Of a DNA stretch of 41,972 bases, positions 7,235-14,278 are shown in pieces. The DNA comes from an uncultured Collinsella sp. (GTDB lineage: Bacteria; Actinomycetota; Coriobacteriia; Coriobacteriales; Coriobacteriaceae), in NCBI GenBank assembly GCA_900541885.1, contig UQKW01000019.1:1-41972 (forward strand), written 5' to 3'. The notes below the pieces were generated by a model, which had not been told where the DNA came from, did not search any database, and saw only the letters and a list, made by a program, of their open reading frames with translations. Position numbers and translations under genes: made by a program. How positions within the stretch are numbered: the stretch's first letter is position 1; each line of letters opens with the position of its first letter.

Positions 7235-7276
7235 ATTGTATTCTAGATTATCTAGTTTTGAATACCACATAGCCGG
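7235..7276 (-). promoter_or_regulatory. Promoter and operator of the DUF1836 gene
   Basis: On the minus strand TACAAT (7235-7240) is a plausible -10. The -35 position (7258-7263) falls inside the motif TATCTAGTTTTGAATAC (7249-7265), identical to the one before degV. The other half-site is degraded: ACCACATAGC here against ACTAGATAGC there. A bound regulator would cover the -35 region. Confidence 0.55.
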
Positions 7277-7282
7277 CAAGAA

Positions 7283-7322
7283 AAATGGCGGGGCAGTGCA
7301 CTGATGCACTGTCCCGCCATTT
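7283..7322 (-). terminator. Intrinsic terminator of trxB
   Basis: The arms 7283-7300 (AAATGGCGGGGCAGTGCA) and 7305-7322 pair over 18 bp with one wobble and a CTGA loop. On the minus strand they run into TTTTTC. It ends the trxB transcript and insulates it from the DUF1836 promoter. Confidence 0.85.
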
Positions 7323-7363
7323 AGTTAATAGATAACAACCTTACATAAGATATATTATCGTAC

Positions 7364-8302
7364 TTATCCGCGGAGAAACGCGTATGCGCTAGTTGCTGCT
7401 ATGGCTCCGTCAGAAACGGCGGTCACAACCTGGCGTAAGCGCTTGGAACGGATATCGCCAGCGGCAAATAGACCTAGCGTGCGGGTCGCCATGGAATCAT
7501 CAGTAACAATACCGCCGTCCGGCGCCAAATCAACTAGATGCTCGACAAGTTCGGTATGGGGTTGCGTTCCGGTAAAGACAAAGATGCCAAACGAGCCGGG
7601 CTCAAATGACTCGGTATGAGTCTCACCGGATGCATTGTCCTTAAAGGTGATCGTCGTTGGCATGGCTTCGCCCGAGAGCTCCACAATACTAGTTTGGTAC
7701 CTAACTGTAATATTGTCCTTTTCGAGCACCTTCTGAACAACACCATCAGGCGCACGAAACTGATCGCGACGCAGCACGATGGTCACGCTGCTGGCGATTT
7801 CTGACAAGAACAGAGCTTCCTCGCAGGCGGCATTGCCGCCGCCGATGACAAAGACCTGCTTGCCGCGAAAGAACATGCCGTCGCACGTCGCGCAATACGA
7901 AACGCCGCGACCGCGATACGTATCCTCGCCAACAAAACCAGCAGATCGCGGCGTGGCACCCATGCAAGCGATAACGCTCGAGGCCAACGTATCGCCCAAA
8001 TCGTGATGCACCGTAAACAGCGCTGTATCGGCATCGTAATCGATACCCGTAACCATGCTCCATGTAACCTGTGCTCCCAGGCCCTCTGCATGCTGCTGAA
8101 AACGCTCGCCAAGTTCGGCGCCACTCAAGAGCGGAATGCCCGGATAGTTCTCGACCTCATTGGTTGTGGCGATCTGTCCTCCCGACATGCCCTGTTCAAT
8201 CACGGTCGTCGTTAGGTTGGAGCGCGCAGCGTAAATGGCGGCAGCATAGCCCGCGGGGCCGCCACCGATAATAGCAACATCGATCGGCTGATGGGTAGTC
8301 AT
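7364..8302 (-). CDS. trxB: Thioredoxin-disulfide reductase
   Basis: TrxB is an FAD enzyme that passes electrons from NADPH to thioredoxin in the cytosol. At 312 residues the length is normal. The FAD-binding GGGPAGYAAAIYAARS (residues 13-28), the redox motif CATC (Cys137 and Cys140) and the NADPH-binding VIGGGNAACEEA are all present. The C-terminal FAD-contacting segment LFAAGDIRSKRLRQV is also intact. The ATG at 8302 follows AGGAGG by eight bases. The gene is divergent from the glycosyltransferase at 8420 across 117 bases. No thioredoxin gene is adjacent. Confidence 0.96.
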   Translation of the reverse strand: MTTHQPIDVAIIGGGPAGYAAAIYAARSNLTTTVIEQGMSGGQIATTNEVENYPGIPLLSGAELGERFQQHAEGLGAQVTWSMVTGIDYDADTALFTVHHDLGDTLASSVIACMGATPRSAGFVGEDTYRGRGVSYCATCDGMFFRGKQVFVIGGGNAACEEALFLSEIASSVTIVLRRDQFRAPDGVVQKVLEKDNITVRYQTSIVELSGEAMPTTITFKDNASGETHTESFEPGSFGIFVFTGTQPHTELVEHLVDLAPDGGIVTDDSMATRTLGLFAAGDIRSKRLRQVVTAVSDGAIAATSAYAFLRG

Positions 8303-8419
8303 GAAGAGACCTCCTGTCGAAAGATTGGCGTTCTTTGCGCTCATACCCAAATTTACGTGAACATGACACTCATGCACTACAATGATAAATCGCGTAACAA
8401 ATCTGAAGGGGAGTTATCG

Positions 8420-9721
8420 ATGGATCAAACGCAGACGAGCAATAGCGCTCCCCTGCCCATGCAAGCCACTCCCCAACCGGAGCAAATGACCGTTTCACCT
8501 GCACAAAAACCCCTAGTAACCATTGTGCACGCATCGGTTGGATCGGGCCACAAAGCCGCCGCCAACGCGATTGCACAAGCATTGGACCTTATCCGCGGCA
8601 CCAAGGGAATCCCTGAGGATGTTGAGATCGAAGTCCTGGATATCCTCGATTTTGGACGCATTAGGTTCGATGGTAATAAAACAGCAGCTTCGTTTACCGG
8701 CGCCACGCGTCCCATATATGACCTAACCTGGCGATACACGTTTACGGGACATCTGCTCTGGGGCGGAGGCACGGCATGGTCACGTATTATGTTCCCTGCC
8801 TTCAACGAATATGTCCGCACCCGCAGGCCCATAGCCGTGGTCGCGACACACATCACGGCGGCCAACGTCGCTGTGGGTGCCCGCGTCATCACGGGTATCG
8901 ATTATCCGGTCATCTGCGTACCAACAGACTATGAAGTCGAAGGCTTTTGGCCCCACAAGGACACCGACCTGTTCTGCGTAGCCAACGAATTTATGGCCGA
9001 GACACTTCGCCCCCGTAAAGTTCCCGAGACCAAAATCCGCATTACAGGCATCCCCATTCGCGCCGGGTTTGATACGGACTACAATCGCGAGGAAGAACTC
9101 GAGAAGTTCAATCTCCCCGCTGACAAGACCGTTGTGTTGGTGATGGCCGGTGCCAGTTTGCCTCAACCGTACGTTCGCTTTCGCGCGGAGATGGACCGCA
9201 CACTCCCCTTCCTGCGCAGCTTCGAGGACATGCACTTTGTCTTTTTGCCGGGCAAGGATGAGGAATACGCCACCCGCCTCAAGACGCTCTTCGACGCCAT
9301 GAAGCTCGACAACGTGACGGTACTGGACTACGTAGATGACATGGCGGCCCTCATGCACGGCTGCGACCTGGCAATCCTCAAATCGGGCGGGCTCACCGTC
9401 ACCGAGTGCCTGTGCGCGCATCTGCCGATGATCCTACTGGGCAAATCATACGGTCAGGAAAAGGCCAACACCACGATGCTCACCGGCATGGGCGCCAGCA
9501 TGCATGTCACCACCGCACGAGAGCTCATCGTTACCCTACGTCACCTGCACGACCATCCCGAATCACTCAAAGCCCTACTCATCAATGGCGAAGTACTACG
9601 CCGCCCCCACGCAGCCGAAGACATAGCCATCGCAACCATGGAGCTAGTAGGCAAGCCCCAAAAGCGCAAACGAGCCTTCTGCCGCTTCTACTGGGGCGGA
9701 AAACCTGCTCATATCAGGTAG
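8420..9721 (+). CDS. Glycosyltransferase, MGDG synthase / UgtP-like (GT28)
   Basis: The protein has 433 residues. After a 35-residue Gln/Pro/Thr-rich leader, the MGDG-synthase N-terminal domain begins with VTIVHASVGSGHKAAANAI, the family's conserved glycine/His loop. The C-terminal half is a GT28 nucleotide-sugar fold with VLVMAGASLPQP, a DDMAALMHGCDLAILKSGGLT segment and AHLPMILLG. Relatives transfer glucose or galactose from UDP-sugar to diacylglycerol at the inner face of the membrane, making glycolipids and anchors for lipoteichoic-acid-like polymers. The sugar and number of additions cannot be read from sequence. The ATG at 8420 follows AAGGGGAG by six bases. A TACAAT at 8378-8383 may be its -10. 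Confidence 0.87.
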   Translation: MDQTQTSNSAPLPMQATPQPEQMTVSPAQKPLVTIVHASVGSGHKAAANAIAQALDLIRGTKGIPEDVEIEVLDILDFGRIRFDGNKTAASFTGATRPIYDLTWRYTFTGHLLWGGGTAWSRIMFPAFNEYVRTRRPIAVVATHITAANVAVGARVITGIDYPVICVPTDYEVEGFWPHKDTDLFCVANEFMAETLRPRKVPETKIRITGIPIRAGFDTDYNREEELEKFNLPADKTVVLVMAGASLPQPYVRFRAEMDRTLPFLRSFEDMHFVFLPGKDEEYATRLKTLFDAMKLDNVTVLDYVDDMAALMHGCDLAILKSGGLTVTECLCAHLPMILLGKSYGQEKANTTMLTGMGASMHVTTARELIVTLRHLHDHPESLKALLINGEVLRRPHAAEDIAIATMELVGKPQKRKRAFCRFYWGGKPAHIR

Positions 9722-9731
9722 ACGAAAGTCC

Positions 9732-9835
9732 GCTGCTCAGCGGGAGCCGCCCATATATCATTCCATGCTCAAACATTCTCGCTGCGCTGCGAAACTGCGC
9801 GTGGAACGATATATGGGCGGCTCCCGCTGAGCAGC
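9732..9835. repeat. Long hairpin element, copy 1
   Basis: Arms 9732-9759 and 9808-9835 are perfectly complementary over 28 bp. After one mismatch, eight more pairs follow. The inner part reads ATTCCATGCTCAAACATTC on one side and CGAAACTGCGCGTGGAACG on the other. The same inner sequence occurs in reverse orientation at 9981-10083, but the outer arms differ between copies. It lies between the converging glycosyltransferase and dut genes and has no T-run. Confidence 0.85.
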
Positions 9836-9980
9836 TACGTTTACGTGCTAGCAGTTACACCAGATTCCCTTCCAATAGAACCTGCAAAGGCGAAACCAGA
9901 AAACATAGATATAGAAAGGAGATGTCCCTTTATCGCATCGGCTTACTAGAAAAGTAAATATTGTTTCAAGCGAGTAGCCG
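9836..9980. other. Spacer between the two hairpin elements
   Basis: This is an AT-richer stretch of 145 bases with no supported gene. It holds GAAAGGAG directly abutting an ATG that opens an 11-codon frame (9922-9957). The spacing is too short for a normal ribosome site, so no gene is called. Confidence 0.4.
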
Positions 9981-10083
9981 CCCGCCCGCCTCTCACACAT
10001 ATCGTTCCACGCGCAGTTTCGCAGCGAGCGAAGCGAAGCGAGAATGTTTGAGCATGGAATGATATGTGTGAGAGGCGGGCGGG
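9981..10083. repeat. Long hairpin element, copy 2 (inverted)
   Basis: Arms 9981-10003 and 10061-10083 are perfectly complementary over 23 bp (CCCGCCCGCC...CACATATC). Further pairing continues inward with one wobble and one mismatch. Its interior is the reverse complement of copy 1, except that the loop is longer by TCGCT-like units (CGCTTCGCTTCGCTCGC). It ends 17 bases from the dut stop codon. Confidence 0.85.
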
Positions 10084-10099
10084 AGGGATACGAGCGCCC

Positions 10100-10543
10100 C
10101 TAGGCGACGCCGGAGGAGCCGAAGCCTCCGTTGCCTCGGTCGGTTTCGTCTAGTTCTTCTACTTCTATGAGGTTAACCGTGGGGACTTCTTGGATGACGA
10201 GCTGGGCTATGCGGTCGCCTTTGTTGATTTGGATGTTGTTGGAGGGGTCCAGGTTGATGAGGATAACCTTGAGTTCTCCTCGGTAGTGGGCGTCGATGAG
10301 GCCCGGCGTGTTAACTATAGACAGGCCCTGCTTGATGGCCAAGCCGCTGCGGGGCTGGACGAAGCCGGCGTAGCCATCGGGCAAGGCGATGGCCAGCCCA
10401 GTAGAGACCAGACGACGTTCGAAGGGCTTCAGAATGCAGTCCTCGTTGGAGCGCAGATCCAAGCCGGCATCGGTGGGATGGGCGTATTTGGGAAGCTCGA
10501 CGGTGGGGTCGAGACGCTTTATGTTGACGGTAATGTTGGACAT
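10100..10543 (-). CDS. dut: dUTP diphosphatase
   Basis: The enzyme hydrolyses dUTP to dUMP and pyrophosphate, keeping uracil out of DNA and feeding dTMP synthesis. At 147 residues it has all five trimeric dUTPase motifs: DAGLDLRS, PRSGLA, NTPGLIDAHYRGEL with the catalytic Asp, GDRIAQLVI and the C-terminal Gly-rich RGNGGFGSSG. The start ATG follows AAGGTGA by five bases. It begins four bases after the nrdR stop, so the two are almost certainly one transcript linking a regulator of deoxynucleotide synthesis with dUTP removal. Confidence 0.97.
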   Translation of the reverse strand: MSNITVNIKRLDPTVELPKYAHPTDAGLDLRSNEDCILKPFERRLVSTGLAIALPDGYAGFVQPRSGLAIKQGLSIVNTPGLIDAHYRGELKVILINLDPSNNIQINKGDRIAQLVIQEVPTVNLIEVEELDETDRGNGGFGSSGVA

Positions 10544-10547
10544 GGAA

Positions 10548-10991
10548 TCACCTTAGCTTGTCGAGCTCTTGAAGAAACTCATCGACGTCTTTGAAATCGC
10601 GGTAGACCGAGGCAAAACGGATATACGCCACCTTGTCGATCTTGGCCAAGCGCTTGAGCACCATGTCACCCAGCTCATGGGACGTGACGGCCGTCAGCGT
10701 GCGAGAGCGCAGCTCGACCTCGATGTCGTCGATAATCTCATTGAGCTTCTTAGTGTCGATATCACGCTTGATGGTGGCGCGCATCAAGCCGACGAGCAGC
10801 TTATTGCGATCGAACCGCTGCTTAGTTCCGTCCGACTTAATGACCTCAATTGGATCTTCGCATCGCTCGAACGTTGTAAAGCGGTAGTTACACGAGCAAC
10901 ATTCGCGACGGCGCTTAATGGTGTTATTTGACTCCTGCATACGGGAATCAACGACGCGGGTATGTGCCTTACCGCATTTGGGACAGCGCAT
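10548..10991 (-). CDS. nrdR: Transcriptional repressor NrdR
   Basis: NrdR senses ATP/dATP and represses ribonucleotide reductase genes. The 147-residue protein has the N-terminal zinc ribbon (CPKCGKAHTRV, then CCSCNYRF) and an ATP-cone domain (about residues 49-139) starting at VIKSDGTKQRFDRNKL. Length and order are standard. The gene is downstream of a LysM protein and upstream of dut, and the lexA-LysM-nrdR arrangement matches Mycobacterium lexA-Rv2719c-nrdR. Its start codon and part of its RBS region lie inside a perfect 12-bp inverted repeat (10986-11029), which could restrict translation. Confidence 0.96.
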   Translation of the reverse strand: MRCPKCGKAHTRVVDSRMQESNNTIKRRRECCSCNYRFTTFERCEDPIEVIKSDGTKQRFDRNKLLVGLMRATIKRDIDTKKLNEIIDDIEVELRSRTLTAVTSHELGDMVLKRLAKIDKVAYIRFASVYRDFKDVDEFLQELDKLR

Positions 10992-11029
10992 GGTACCTCC
11001 TCTTAAACGATAACAAGGGTACCATGCGC
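10986..11029 (-). promoter_or_regulatory. Inverted repeat covering the nrdR start codon
   Basis: GCGCATGGTACC (10986-10997) is perfectly complementary to GGTACCATGCGC (11018-11029). On the mRNA the downstream arm contains the ATG of nrdR and the end of its AGGAGG site. The 20-base loop carries the remaining Shine-Dalgarno region. Folding would hide the start codon. As DNA it could also be an operator. Confidence 0.6.
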
Positions 11030-11042
11030 AGCGCGATAATGA

Positions 11043-11492
11043 TTACGAACGAGCAGGAACCTTAAGATGCGCACCGGCGGCGAGCGAACCATGTTCCAGA
11101 TGATTGACGTTACGGATCATGTCGGAAGTCTCTTGCGTGGAAAGGCCTTCGATAGGATATTCCTCGGCAAGCGACCAAAGAGAATCACCAGGCTGAACGC
11201 GAATAGTCTCGTAGGTAACGTTGGAAACGGACTCGGCATACGCGGCGTGACGAGCGCTAAAGACCGACGTAGCGAGGACAACGAAGAGCGTAAGCGCAAC
11301 GGCAACGGCGACAATCGTCGGAACCTTCAGGGCAACGCGGGCCGGCGCAACTACAGCCTGCTGATTGCGAGCAGGCTTTACGGTCAAAGGCTGAAAGCCG
11401 GAGCGGCCACCCTGAACAACCGTAAAAGTGGGTTCTGCAGGCGTCTCGAGTTTAAGGGCAAGGTTTCCCTGGACCATATTCGTTGCGTTCAT
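11043..11492 (-). CDS. LysM-domain membrane protein, SOS cell-division inhibitor type
   Basis: The protein has about 149 residues. A single transmembrane segment (about 58-78, VAVALTLFVVLATSVF) is followed by a C-terminal LysM domain (about 100-148: IRVQPGDSLWSLAEEYP...LKVP) that binds peptidoglycan outside the membrane. It is divergent from lexA, and its promoter contains a LexA box, so it is an SOS gene. The same position is held by YneA in Bacillus and Rv2719c in Mycobacterium, small LysM proteins that delay division after DNA damage. The function is inferred from that match. The second of two adjacent ATGs (11492) is preferred because AGGAG is six bases upstream of it and only three from the first. 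Confidence 0.85.
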   Translation of the reverse strand: MNATNMVQGNLALKLETPAEPTFTVVQGGRSGFQPLTVKPARNQQAVVAPARVALKVPTIVAVAVALTLFVVLATSVFSARHAAYAESVSNVTYETIRVQPGDSLWSLAEEYPIEGLSTQETSDMIRNVNHLEHGSLAAGAHLKVPARS

Positions 11493-11563
11493 CATGTTCT
11501 CCTCTCGCGTGTTTTGCTGAGAACAGTTTTATCAAGCCGCGCGGACAAAAATGTCTAGCGCGA

Positions 11564-11575
11564 GAACGAATGTTC
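11564..11575. promoter_or_regulatory. LexA box 1
   Basis: GAAC-GAAT-GTTC matches the Gram-positive/actinobacterial LexA consensus GAAC-N4-GTTC. It lies in the lexA-LysM intergenic region. Confidence 0.75.
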
Positions 11576-11581
11576 GGTTAT

Positions 11582-11610
11582 TATTATCTTCGAACAGTTG
11601 TTCCTGTCAA
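11582..11610 (-). promoter_or_regulatory. Promoter of the LysM gene with embedded LexA box 2
   Basis: On the minus strand TTGACA (11605-11610), a 17-base spacer and ATAATA (11582-11587) form a near-ideal promoter. The spacer holds GAAC-AGTT-GTTC (11592-11603), so bound LexA would block polymerase. The recA promoter has the same layout. Confidence 0.8.
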
Positions 11611-11619
11611 GCAAAATTC

Positions 11620-11631
11620 GAACATTTGTTT
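11620..11631. promoter_or_regulatory. LexA box 3, imperfect
   Basis: GAAC-ATTT-GTTT has one mismatch to the consensus. It lies 25 bases before the lexA start and probably serves LexA autoregulation. Confidence 0.65.
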
Positions 11632-11655
11632 GACATGGGTAGAGAGGATGCCCTG

Positions 11656-12300
11656 ATGGCTCGCAAAATTACCAAGCGTCAGCAGCAAATTTACGACTTC
11701 ATCAAGGAATATCAGCAGGAGAAAGGTTATCCGCCCAGCGTGCGCGAGATGGCTTCTGCCGTGGGCCTTTCCTCCCCCAGCACCGTGCACGCCCATCTAT
11801 CTGCCCTGGAGGCGCGCGGGCTACTCAAGCGCGATGCCACCAAACCGCGCGCCCTGGAACTCTTTAACGAGGACGGTTCCTCTGTCTCAATTTCTAAATC
11901 TGACGAACCCACCGCACCTCGCGGAACGGTCTCGCTACCGCTCGTTGGTCGCGTCGCGGCTGGGATTCCCATTCTGGCCGAGCAGAATATAGAAGACACT
12001 TTTACTATCCCGACCGAAATCGCCACTGATCAGGGTTCCTTTATCCTTGAGGTGCATGGGAGCTCAATGATCAATGTCGGCATCTTCAATGGCGATTACA
12101 TCATCGTCCGTGAACAAAAGAGTGCCATGAACGGCGAAATTGTCGTGGCCATGATTGATGGTTCAGCGACCGTCAAGACATTCTACAAGGAGCAGGGACG
12201 CGTACGCCTGCAGCCAGAGAATGACACCATGGAGCCTATCTATGCAACGAATCCCGCTATCTTGGGCAAAGTCGTCGGCTTGATGCGCCGGTTCTCGTAA
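11656..12300 (+). CDS. lexA: SOS repressor LexA
   Basis: LexA represses DNA-damage genes until RecA filaments trigger its self-cleavage. The 214-residue protein has an N-terminal winged helix (residues 1-70, with SVREMASAVGLSSPSTVHAH as recognition region). The Ala102-Gly103 cleavage site lies in GRVAAGIPI, and the catalytic dyad is Ser137 (HGSSMINVG) with Lys174 (ATVKTF). The ATG at 11656 is chosen for the GAGAGG upstream and the MARKITKRQ start typical of the family. Three LexA boxes lie in the region shared with the divergent LysM gene. The stop overlaps the start of the next gene by one base. Confidence 0.97.
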   Translation: MARKITKRQQQIYDFIKEYQQEKGYPPSVREMASAVGLSSPSTVHAHLSALEARGLLKRDATKPRALELFNEDGSSVSISKSDEPTAPRGTVSLPLVGRVAAGIPILAEQNIEDTFTIPTEIATDQGSFILEVHGSSMINVGIFNGDYIIVREQKSAMNGEIVVAMIDGSATVKTFYKEQGRVRLQPENDTMEPIYATNPAILGKVVGLMRRFS

Positions 12301-13004
12301 TGCAAAATCGCATCACCATCTTTGATACCGTCCGCGGGTTTACGATGATTTCAATGGCAGGTTTTCACGCTTGCTACGATCTCGCCTACCTGTACGGTTG
12401 GGATATGCCCTGGTTTACCCAGACTGTCTTTCAAGACATCTGGCGCGCCAGCATCAGCTGGGTATTTCTGTTTATCGCGGGTTGGATGTGCACCCTTTCG
12501 CGCAACAATATCAAACGTGCCGCCAAATACGCCTTAGCAGCACTCGTCGTCTGGTTGGTAACAACGCTTGTCTCAGTAGACGATTCGGTTAATTTTGGCA
12601 TCATCTACTGCATGGCCGCATGTACCGGCATCGTGGCGTTGACCGATCCCGTCCTTAAGAGGATATCGGCGAGATGGGGCATGTCCCTATGCCTTGTGTT
12701 GTTCGCCCTCACCTGGAGCATCCCCAAAACAATCTACCCTGTCCCCTACCTGGCGTGGCTGGGATTTCCGAGCCCTGGGTTTGTTTCAGGTGATTACTAC
12801 CCCATCATCCCGTTTATCTTTATGTATCTTGCAGGATACTTCGCCGCACATATAGCGCAGGGAATCGATAAGACCGTCCCTAGCTGGACCTACGCCAACC
12901 CCCTACCGGCGCTCGCCAGCCTTGGACGTCACGCACTCCCCTTTTATCTGCTGCATCAGCCCATCATACTGGGCATTTTGGAGCTCGCCTACTCGGTGCG
13001 ATAA
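12300..13004 (+). CDS. DUF1624 / HGSNAT-type membrane acyltransferase-like protein
   Basis: The 234-residue membrane protein has about seven hydrophobic segments. The N-terminal RITIFDTVRGFTMISMAGFHACYDLAY matches the DUF1624 / heparan-alpha-glucosaminide N-acetyltransferase catalytic region, with the conserved Asp-x-x-Arg-Gly and a His in the first helix. The C-terminal ALPFYLLHQPIILGILEL resembles the last helix of this acyltransferase group. Such proteins may move acyl or acetyl groups across the membrane to sugars, but the substrate here is unknown. It starts within the lexA stop codon (TAATG), so it is translationally coupled to an SOS gene. Its 3' end overlaps the convergent hflX by 16 bases, with no terminator between. 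Confidence 0.8.
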   Translation: MQNRITIFDTVRGFTMISMAGFHACYDLAYLYGWDMPWFTQTVFQDIWRASISWVFLFIAGWMCTLSRNNIKRAAKYALAALVVWLVTTLVSVDDSVNFGIIYCMAACTGIVALTDPVLKRISARWGMSLCLVLFALTWSIPKTIYPVPYLAWLGFPSPGFVSGDYYPIIPFIFMYLAGYFAAHIAQGIDKTVPSWTYANPLPALASLGRHALPFYLLHQPIILGILELAYSVR

Positions 13005-14278
13005 CGCTCGAGCCGCGGCGCAATACGAGCCGGCAGCTTCGCCACAATACGAACGCCATCCTCGAGATATTCCTCGTGCAAAAGGGTTCCCTGCTCATGC
13101 ACCAGCGTGATGAGGGCGCCCTCGCGATACGGGATATCAGCAGAGAGCAACACATCGGTGGCAGCCGCCTCGCGAGCAATGCGATCGACGAGATCGTCGA
13201 GCCCCTCGCCCGTTTGGGCCGAGAACAGAACGGCCTCGGGATAGCGACGACGGAAGCTCAGTCGATCAACGCTATCGAGAAGATCGATTTTATTGAATAC
13301 GGTCAGCGTTAAACGCTCTCCAGCGCCGATCTCATCAAGCACGCGGTCGACAGCCTCCAGCTGTCGCTCATAGTCCTCGTCAGACGCATCTACGACTTTG
13401 AGAATTAGATCGGCACCCAACACCTCGGACAGCGTCGATTTAAAGGCATCGACCAAACCATGCGGCAGCTTTTGAATAAAGCCGACGGTATCGGTGATCG
13501 TCATGCCGCGACCGCCGGGCAGGTGATACGAACGCGTCGTCGGGTCGAGCGTAGCAAACAGCTTGTCCTGCGAAAGTACCGTAGAGCCGGTCAGGCGATT
13601 GAGCAACGTCGATTTACCGGCATTGGTATAACCGGCTAACGCGACGCGAAACGCCGGTGACTCAATGCGACTCTTGGACTGGACATCGCGACGCTGTTCA
13701 ACCTGCTTAAGCTCACGACGAAGCGCGGCAATCTTATTGCGAATCAAGCGACGGTCAACCTCGAGCTGGCTTTCACCCTGGCCAAAGCGCGAACCGATGC
13801 CGCCGCGCGTCTGCTCCTTGGCAAGATGGCTCCACATGCCACGTAGACGAGGCAACAGATATTGAAGCTGTGCCAGCTGTACCTGTAGGCGTCCCTCACG
13901 CGTCTGAGCATGCAGGCCAAAGATATCCAAGATCAGTGCCGTACGATCGATAATCTTTACCGGCTCGCCCACGGCTTTCTCCAAATAGGATTGCTGCGAG
14001 GGCGTCAGGTCGTCGTCAAAGATAACAACATCGGCATCCATGCGATGCACCAGGCCGCACAGCTCTTCAACCTTACCGGAACCGATAAACGATTTAGGAT
14101 ACGGCTTTACCAAACGCTGAGACAAGCGCGCCACGCACCGGGCACCAGCCGTATGGGCAAGGCGCTCCAGCTCGTCAAGCGATCGATCGAGCGGCCATGC
14201 ATTGTCGCGCCATTCAACACCAACCAAAATGGCACGCTCGGGCTCGGGTGCCGTGGAAACAAGAGGAAAACGAGCCAT
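12989..14278 (-). CDS. hflX: GTPase HflX
   Basis: HflX is a ribosome-associated GTPase that splits stalled or hibernating ribosomes under stress. The 429-residue protein has the HflX N-terminal domain (AHTAGARCVARLSQ...FIGSGKVEEL), the Gly-rich GGIGSRFGQGESQLEVDRR segment, and a G domain. The G motifs are GYTNAGKSTLLN (G1), DTVGFIQKLP (G3) and NKIDLL (G4). A short C-terminal domain follows. The start overlaps the miaA stop by one base, so translation is coupled. It is the last gene of the rny-to-hflX series. Confidence 0.96.
   Translation of the reverse strand: MARFPLVSTAPEPERAILVGVEWRDNAWPLDRSLDELERLAHTAGARCVARLSQRLVKPYPKSFIGSGKVEELCGLVHRMDADVVIFDDDLTPSQQSYLEKAVGEPVKIIDRTALILDIFGLHAQTREGRLQVQLAQLQYLLPRLRGMWSHLAKEQTRGGIGSRFGQGESQLEVDRRLIRNKIAALRRELKQVEQRRDVQSKSRIESPAFRVALAGYTNAGKSTLLNRLTGSTVLSQDKLFATLDPTTRSYHLPGGRGMTITDTVGFIQKLPHGLVDAFKSTLSEVLGADLILKVVDASDEDYERQLEAVDRVLDEIGAGERLTLTVFNKIDLLDSVDRLSFRRRYPEAVLFSAQTGEGLDDLVDRIAREAAATDVLLSADIPYREGALITLVHEQGTLLHEEYLEDGVRIVAKLPARIAPRLERYRTE

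Noticed and set aside
9406..9957. A 183-codon plus-strand frame overlapping the glycosyltransferase end and hairpin copy 1
   Set aside because: Composition is Arg/His/Ser-rich and it merely reads through the hairpin; only coincidental openness supports it.
9732..10083. Twin hairpins as a CRISPR array or ordinary terminators
   Set aside because: Only two units occur, in opposite orientation and without regular spacers; there is no T-run after either stem.
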